9,674 bases of DNA from an uncultured Pedobacter sp. (lineage in GTDB: Bacteria; Bacteroidota; Bacteroidia; Sphingobacteriales; Sphingobacteriaceae), in the NCBI GenBank assembly GCA_946478755.1, contig CAMLDJ010000203.1:1-9674 (forward strand), written 5' to 3'. The position numbers and the translations under genes were made by a program. Position 1 is the stretch's first letter, and every line of letters starts with the position of its first letter. The notes under the pieces are model-generated. The model worked only from the letters and a program-made list of their open reading frames with translations. It did not search any database and was not told the DNA's origin. Of this stretch, positions 6,026 through 9,674 are shown one piece after another.

Positions 6026-6059
6026 AAAAAAAAAAGGGGCCACGTATTCGTGAACCCCC
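6026..6059 (-). terminator. Strong intrinsic terminator, leftward
   Basis: In the minus-strand RNA, GGGG-UU-CACG, an AAUA tetraloop, CGUG-G-CCCC and then ten U (the plus-strand A run at 6026-6035) make a classic rho-independent terminator with a small internal loop. No minus-strand gene ends just upstream of it: the next coding sequence to the right is the plus-strand permease. It must stop a leftward transcript starting to the right of 6060, or shield the 105-aa gene. Confidence 0.75.
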
Positions 6060-6180
6060 AAATTAAACGCTCTCGACAGTAACAACAAAGCAAACACTGC
6101 TTTGTTTGAATTAATTTTGTGCTCCCGCTAATCAGGTCGTTCGTTTTCTCCTTGCAAACAGAACTTTTTTCTGTCGGCGG
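6060..6180 (-). ncRNA. Candidate small RNA antisense to the permease leader
   Basis: Two more hairpins lie behind the leftward terminator: AACAAAGCA/TGCTTTGTT (6084-6106, perfect 9 bp, 5-nt loop) and ACAGAA/TTCTGT (6158-6174, perfect 6 bp, 5-nt loop). With the terminator they would form a structured RNA of about 120-160 nt on the minus strand, complementary to the 5' leader of the permease mRNA. I found no convincing leftward promoter, and the hairpins could equally belong to the permease leader on the plus strand. No known RNA family is recognised. Confidence 0.25.
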
Positions 6181-6216
6181 TTGTTGAATAGGCCAATGAT
6201 TTTTAAGATGATCGCA

Positions 6217-7593
6217 ATGGAAAAAGATGCCGGACCTCCCCATCCTAAACAAAAAATAACGGTTGCAGATGCGATATTTATTATTGTCGGAATAGTTGTT
6301 GGTGCGGGTATTTTCCGGACTCCCTCACTTGTTGCCGCCAACACAAATAGCGATTCCATGTTCTTCCTGGCATGGATCTTAGGCGGTATTGTTTCCATAG
6401 CGGGTGCTTTATGTTATGCAGAACTTACTACCGCATTTCCAGACACGGGTGGCGACTACCATTTTATTGGCCGGGCTTACGGTAAAAAACCTGCCTTCCT
6501 TTTTGCCTGGGCAAGAATGAGTGTGATCCAGACAGGCTCTATCGCTTTGCTTTCGTATATCTTCGGCGACTATTTTTCACAGATCTATAATTTAGGAGAG
6601 CATTCTTCTTTCATTTATGCAGCCGGTGTTATTATTGTCCTTACAGGAATTAATATTGCGGGGATACGCCTGGGAACAGGAACGCAAAGGCTTTTTACCT
6701 TGTCCGAAATTGCTGGTGTACTCCTAATCATCACCGTTGGGTTACTACATTCCGGTCAGCCAGAAACGATGTATCAGGTTCCCCAGGCAGCTAACTCCGG
6801 CAATTCGCTGGGCCTCGCCATGGTTTTTGTGCTGCTCACTTTTGGAGGATGGAATGAGGGGGCTTATATTTCCGCCGAGCTTAAATCAGGCAGCAAAGGC
6901 ATGATCAGGTCTTTAGTCATCAGTTTGCTCGTCATCACTGTTTTATATCTCTTAATCAATGTAGCGTATATCAAGGTGCTCGGCCATCCGGGACTATCGA
7001 AGTCGGCCGCCGCCGGAGCAGACCTCATGCAGCGCACATTAGGCCGCTCCGGCATCTACGTGATCGGAATTATGGTAGCCATCTCGGCCCTGACCTCGGC
7101 TAATGCAACAATCTTTACAGGGGCAAGAACAAATTATGCCTTAGGACGTGATTTCCTGATCTTTTCTTTCCTGGGTAAATGGAATGAGCAGGCTTCGGGC
7201 CCCTTGAATGCTTTTCTTATCCAGGGCTTGGTTTCCCTTGCGCTGATCTCTTTGGGATTGATTACACGCAGTGGCTTTGAAACCATGATAGAATATACGG
7301 CGCCGGTATTTTGGTTCTTCTTCCTGCTTGTGGGTATTGCGCTTTTTATATTAAGGAAAAAAGAACCCAAAATTCACAGGCCTTTCCGGGTACCACTGTA
7401 TCCGCTTACCCCAGCCATTTTTTGCCTGAGCAGCGCCTATCTTTTGTATTCAAGTCTGATGTATACCGGGATAGGGGCTTTGGCAGGTATTTATGTCTTG
7501 CTTGCGGGAGTGATCATTCTCCTGTTCTTCAGAAAACCCGACCATCCCGTGGGTAGCCGGGAAACCGCGAAAATATCAACCAATTCTGTTTAA
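6217..7593 (+). CDS. APC-superfamily amino-acid permease (LAT/SteT-like)
   Basis: A 12-TM inner-membrane transporter of 458 aa that probably moves amino acids by cation symport or exchange. TM1 (about 17-37) carries VVGAGIF (27-33), the unwound GxGIF substrate-binding motif of APC transporters. YAELTTAFPDTGGDYHFIG (67-85) after TM2 matches the family pattern (C)YAEL..p.aGG.Y. The conserved GGWNEGAYISAELKS (210-224) is in TM6, and HRPFRVPLYPLTP (387-399) after TM10 is the usual LAT-type loop. The ATG at 6217 is chosen because MEKD is followed by a short polar tail before TM1, but in-frame ATGs at 6196 and 6208 are possible. A -7-like TAATTTTG lies at 6112-6119 without a clear -33 element. The methyltransferase gene follows after 41 bp, suggesting an operon. 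The substrate cannot be read from the sequence. Confidence 0.93.
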   Translation: MEKDAGPPHPKQKITVADAIFIIVGIVVGAGIFRTPSLVAANTNSDSMFFLAWILGGIVSIAGALCYAELTTAFPDTGGDYHFIGRAYGKKPAFLFAWARMSVIQTGSIALLSYIFGDYFSQIYNLGEHSSFIYAAGVIIVLTGINIAGIRLGTGTQRLFTLSEIAGVLLIITVGLLHSGQPETMYQVPQAANSGNSLGLAMVFVLLTFGGWNEGAYISAELKSGSKGMIRSLVISLLVITVLYLLINVAYIKVLGHPGLSKSAAAGADLMQRTLGRSGIYVIGIMVAISALTSANATIFTGARTNYALGRDFLIFSFLGKWNEQASGPLNAFLIQGLVSLALISLGLITRSGFETMIEYTAPVFWFFFLLVGIALFILRKKEPKIHRPFRVPLYPLTPAIFCLSSAYLLYSSLMYTGIGALAGIYVLLAGVIILLFFRKPDHPVGSRETAKISTNSV

Positions 7594-7634
7594 ACCTTAT
7601 CATTGATATGATCATTTACTTAAAAAACAAAACC

Positions 7635-8168
7635 ATGAAACAAAAAGTAAAATCTCTGCTCAGTTCAGTCTTGCTGATTTGCGCGACAACGATCTATGCG
7701 CAGGAGCCACCAAAGCTCGACGTCCCCTATGTACCTACCAGCCAGAAGGTTGTTGATGCCATGTTGAACCTGGCCAATGTCCAACCAGGGGATGTGGTAT
7801 ACGATCTTGGCTGCGGCGACGGCCGGATTGTAGTCACTGCCGCTAAAAAACACGGCGCAACAGGAATGGGCTTCGATATTGATCCGAAACGAATCGCGGA
7901 AGCCAATGAAAATGCCAGGAAAGCAGGTGTGACCGGTAAAGTAAAATTCGTAAATGCCAACCTTTTTGAAACCGACCTTAAGGGCGCTACCGTTATTACT
8001 ATGTATCTGTTGCCGACAGTAAACATGAAGCTGCGTCCAAAAATCATGGCCTTAAAGCCGGGAACGAGGATCGTTTCCCATGCGTTTAACATGGGCGATT
8101 GGCAACCAGAAAAAGTTGAGGAAATCGATGGTGCTACCATTTATCTCTGGACCGTACCGCAGAAATAG
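7635..8168 (+). CDS. Exported class I SAM-dependent methyltransferase-fold protein
   Basis: A 177-aa protein with an N-terminal signal peptide: basic MKQKVK, hydrophobic core SLLSSVLLICATTI and a likely cleavage after TIYA (22). The mature part begins QEPPKLDVPYVPT and is a compact Rossmann methyltransferase: motif I VVYDLGCGDGRIV (54-66), acidic loop GFDIDP (79-84), NLFETDL (109-115) and MYLLPTVNMKLRP (123-135) at the motif IV/V region. The ATG at 7635 gives a standard signal peptide; the ATG at 7608 would add nine residues ahead of it. Motif I is intact, so SAM binding is structurally plausible, yet no SAM source is known outside the cytoplasm. The leader may be mis-predicted, or the protein may have another role. 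It follows the permease gene after 41 bp and ends before a shared terminator. Its substrate is unknown. Confidence 0.88.
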   Translation: MKQKVKSLLSSVLLICATTIYAQEPPKLDVPYVPTSQKVVDAMLNLANVQPGDVVYDLGCGDGRIVVTAAKKHGATGMGFDIDPKRIAEANENARKAGVTGKVKFVNANLFETDLKGATVITMYLLPTVNMKLRPKIMALKPGTRIVSHAFNMGDWQPEKVEEIDGATIYLWTVPQK

Positions 8169-8178
8169 CGAAATGAAC

Positions 8179-8232
8179 AAAAAAAGAGGCTGATCATCTT
8201 TTTATCTAATGACACAACCTCTTTTTATTTTT
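8179..8232. terminator. Bidirectional terminator between convergent genes
   Basis: AAAAAGAGG (8181-8189) pairs perfectly with CCTCTTTTT (8218-8226). The pairing extends inward by TG/CA after one mismatch, and the loop is long (about 24 nt). T-rich ends on both strands (plus CTTTTTATTTTT, minus CTTTTTTTGTT) allow termination both ways. It lies between the methyltransferase (ends 8168) and the OmpA-like gene (ends 8244). Confidence 0.75.
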
Positions 8233-8243
8233 GATTGCAATGA

Positions 8244-8771
8244 CTAATTTTTCTGAAACTCGACCCTTCGGTTTAAGATCCGTCCCTCTTCGGTACTGTT
8301 CGACGAAGCCGGTTGCGTAGCTCCATATCCTTTTACAGTTAGGTTATTTGAACTTACCCCAGCATTTACCAGGTATAATTTAACAGAATTTGCCCTGTCG
8401 ATTGACAAAGACATATTGTGTTCTGCTGAGCCTTCAATGGAGGAGTGACCGTTTAAAATGAATTTCACCGATGGATCTTTTTTCATTTCTCTGGCCGCTT
8501 TATCCAATACTTCAAAAGAGGCTGTTTTCAGGACATCAGAATTAAATTCGAACTGAACATTGCCAAAGTTATAATCCGGCTTTTCCTCAACTGGCGGAGG
8601 TGGGGGTGTGGGCGCTGGAGCAGGTTCGGGTTTTTTCTCCTCAACCGGTGCAGCAGGTTTTTCGACAGGCGGTGCCGGTTTGGCTATTGCTTTCTTCGTT
8701 TTACAGGATTGGAAGGATAGGACAAACAGTACCACTACTGCCAATAATAAACTGGTTTTTAAAAGTCTCAT
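8244..8771 (-). CDS. OmpA/Pal-like peptidoglycan-associated lipoprotein
   Basis: A 175-aa outer-membrane lipoprotein that would tether the envelope to peptidoglycan. Residues 1-22 are a lipoprotein signal (MRLLKTSLLLAVVVLFVLSF) ending in a lipobox-like FQSC with lipidated Cys23. Residues 31-65 are a Pro/Ala/Glu/Lys-rich spacer long enough to cross the periplasmic space. The OmpA C-terminal domain runs from about 68 to 173: FEFNSDVL (74-81), ILNGHSS (105-111), LSIDRANSVKLYL (122-134), VKGYGATQP (146-154) and NRRVEF (167-172). Arg126, which corresponds to the peptidoglycan-contacting Arg of OmpA-like domains, is kept, but the GHTD aspartate that binds diaminopimelate is Ser111. The gene has a repeat-containing leader, is preceded at a distance by the PAS-protein gene on the same strand, and converges on the methyltransferase gene. 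Pal proper is one possibility, but no tol genes are nearby. Confidence 0.93.
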   Translation of the reverse strand: MRLLKTSLLLAVVVLFVLSFQSCKTKKAIAKPAPPVEKPAAPVEEKKPEPAPAPTPPPPPVEEKPDYNFGNVQFEFNSDVLKTASFEVLDKAAREMKKDPSVKFILNGHSSIEGSAEHNMSLSIDRANSVKLYLVNAGVSSNNLTVKGYGATQPASSNSTEEGRILNRRVEFQKN

Positions 8772-8774
8772 TTG

Positions 8775-8824
8775 TTTTTTGTGTTTGTAATGTTAAAAGT
8801 TTTCTGTGTTTGTAATGTTAAAAA
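8775..8824. repeat. 25-bp tandem direct repeat in the ompA-like gene leader
   Basis: Two head-to-tail copies of 25 bp share an identical 18-bp core, GTGTTTGTAATGTTAAAA, at 8781-8798 and 8806-8823. The preceding six bases differ at one position (TTTTTT versus TTTTCT). The array begins 4 bp upstream of the OmpA-like ATG, so it would lie in the untranslated leader of that mRNA as a repeated A/C-rich stretch. Confidence 0.85.
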
Positions 8825-8860
8825 ATATTTCCAGATCTAAGAAAAAGAGAACACTCATTT

Positions 8861-8901
8861 TAAAACGAACGTTTTACACAAATAGTGTTAATGGCATTAA
8901 C
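8861..8901. promoter_or_regulatory. Two perfect dyads upstream of the OmpA-like gene
   Basis: TAAAACG-AA-CGTTTTA (8861-8876, 7-bp arms) and GTTAATG-G-CATTAAC (8887-8901, 7-bp arms) lie 90-130 bp upstream of the OmpA-like ATG and just after the PAS-protein stop. Neither is followed by a T run in the minus reading, so they look more like protein-binding sites than terminators. A weak -7 match, TAGATCTG, lies at 8838-8831 on the minus strand. Confidence 0.4.
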
Positions 8902-8922
8902 CCATTGCGCGGGGCGAAGATT

Positions 8923-9674
8923 TCAAATAAAGCTTTTGTCAATAATCCCCTTGATCACCTCATCCAGTTCTGCAGCGGAAATATAAAGATAATTCAGCAA
9001 TTCTTTATCCGCCGGTACATCTCCCCCGGCCTCATTTAACAGATCTACCAGTGCAAGTATACGCGCCAAAGGAGCCCTCACAAGATGGGTTTGAGCCCAG
9101 GCGATTTCCCTAAGCTGAACGTTGTGCTGCTTGATGGCATCTTCTGCCTCTTTTCTTTCCGTGATATCAACGCCGATACACTGGATCTCTGAAGGATTGC
9201 CTTTTGAATCTGTTAAGCCTATGAAATGCCAGAAGGTAGATCTCATCCCTCCTCTTTTATGAGGCTTATCAATTTCTATCTGGTAAACTTCGTTCGGATG
9301 CCGCAGGCAATTTTTGCCGACCTCCCTCACCTCTTCATAACTGTCGGGTGATATTGAATTCATCGTGTTGTACCCTAAAAAGTCGTTTTGCCCATATAGC
9401 CACCCGAAGTCTTCCCTATATTTATTGTTATAGTAAGTATAATTGCCGTTTAAGTCCGTTCGGATCACGTAGTTGGTCTGCGCGTCTACCAGGCTTCTCA
9501 ACCGCGATTCGCTGGCCAGCAGCTTCTCCTGTATCTTTTTACTCTCGGTAATGTCCAGACAAGCACCAATCATTTTTACGCCGGCACCATTAGCAGAATT
9601 AAAAATCGCCCAAGATTTAAGAAACCGAACTTCGCCATCACGTCTCAAGATCCGTTCATCAAATTCGGCATCCA
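8923..9674 (-). CDS. PAS-domain sensory protein ending in a DHp-like helix pair, partial (N-terminus outside window)
   Basis: The last 249 residues of a signalling protein; the frame stays open to the window edge. Residues 1-50 are the end of one PAS domain plus its PAC motif (RRDGEVRFLKSW, then IGACLDITESKK at 35-46). A second PAS follows (about 52-170), with TDLNGNYTYYNNKY (72-85), a lipid- or ligand-pocket-like core and the closing GVDITERKEAED (167-178). REIAWAQTHLVRAPLARILALVDLL (188-212) resembles the HisKA/DHp helix, with His196 at the phospho-acceptor position. SAAELDEVIKGIIDKS (232-247) closes the second helix, and the protein stops there. No HATPase_c domain (N, G1, G2 boxes) is encoded, so it cannot autophosphorylate alone. 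It may dimerise with, or be phosphorylated by, another kinase. Similar short PAS-DHp proteins are, as I recall, common in Bacteroidota. Confidence 0.9.
   Translation of the reverse strand, partial: DAEFDERILRRDGEVRFLKSWAIFNSANGAGVKMIGACLDITESKKIQEKLLASESRLRSLVDAQTNYVIRTDLNGNYTYYNNKYREDFGWLYGQNDFLGYNTMNSISPDSYEEVREVGKNCLRHPNEVYQIEIDKPHKRGGMRSTFWHFIGLTDSKGNPSEIQCIGVDITERKEAEDAIKQHNVQLREIAWAQTHLVRAPLARILALVDLLNEAGGDVPADKELLNYLYISAAELDEVIKGIIDKSFI

Noticed and set aside
5962..6252. Minus-strand open frame of 96 codons crossing the leftward terminator
   Set aside because: It runs through the strong terminator and its poly-A/T tract, ends in a Ser-rich nonsense tail made by the repeat arms, and has no protein-like pattern. 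It does not explain the orphan terminator.
7635..7700. Methyltransferase as a lipoprotein through Cys16
   Set aside because: The residues before Cys16 (VLLI) do not fit a lipobox, which needs Gly, Ala or Ser just before Cys; a type I signal peptide fits better.

Overview
The window looks like chromosomal DNA from a Bacteroidota bacterium, most likely the Sphingobacteriaceae (Pedobacter/Mucilaginibacter-like). The grounds are the protein content (a TDINN-type short DnaE paired with a Y-family polymerase, an anti-sigma-less ECF sigma factor, a Pro-rich OmpA-like lipoprotein, a PAS protein ending in a DHp-like helix pair), promoter-like elements of the Bacteroidota form TTTG-N19/20-TAnnTTTG, and weak or absent Shine-Dalgarno sequences. 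The genus is an inference.

Left part (1-4733, all on the minus strand, so transcription runs right to left). An ABC-F ATPase gene (3144-4733) is followed by an ECF sigma factor (2415-2948) and then a two-gene translesion-synthesis cassette: a DinB/UmuC-like Y-family polymerase (1116-2273) and, 3 bp after its stop codon, a DnaE-type polymerase alpha subunit (1-1112, cut by the window edge). The cassette has its own good promoter (2294-2325) and a perfect inverted repeat, TGCTAA-N5-TTAGCA, just upstream of the -33 element. This is the best candidate operator in the window.

Middle part (4734-6216). Three small minus-strand genes of unknown function (about 90, 90 and 105 aa; the second has HicB-like features) sit in A+T-rich DNA full of dyads. 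A rightward terminator-like hairpin (5592-5622) and a strong leftward terminator (6026-6059) both point towards the 105-aa gene, so transcription entering from either side should stop before it. The leftward terminator has no obvious gene feeding it, and the 150 bp behind it holds two further perfect hairpins, so a small RNA antisense to the permease leader is possible.

Right part (6217-9674). A 12-TM APC amino-acid permease and an exported class I SAM-methyltransferase-fold protein form a probable rightward operon that ends at a bidirectional terminator (8179-8232). Converging on it from the right are an OmpA/Pal-like lipoprotein gene (8244-8771), with a 25-bp tandem repeat in its leader, and the 3' end of a PAS-PAS-DHp protein (8923-9674) that stops where an ATPase domain would normally begin.

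No mobile element, CRISPR array, tRNA or rRNA was seen. The two-polymerase cassette belongs to a known type. The least explained parts are its operator, the insulated small-gene cluster with its orphan terminator, and the exported methyltransferase.
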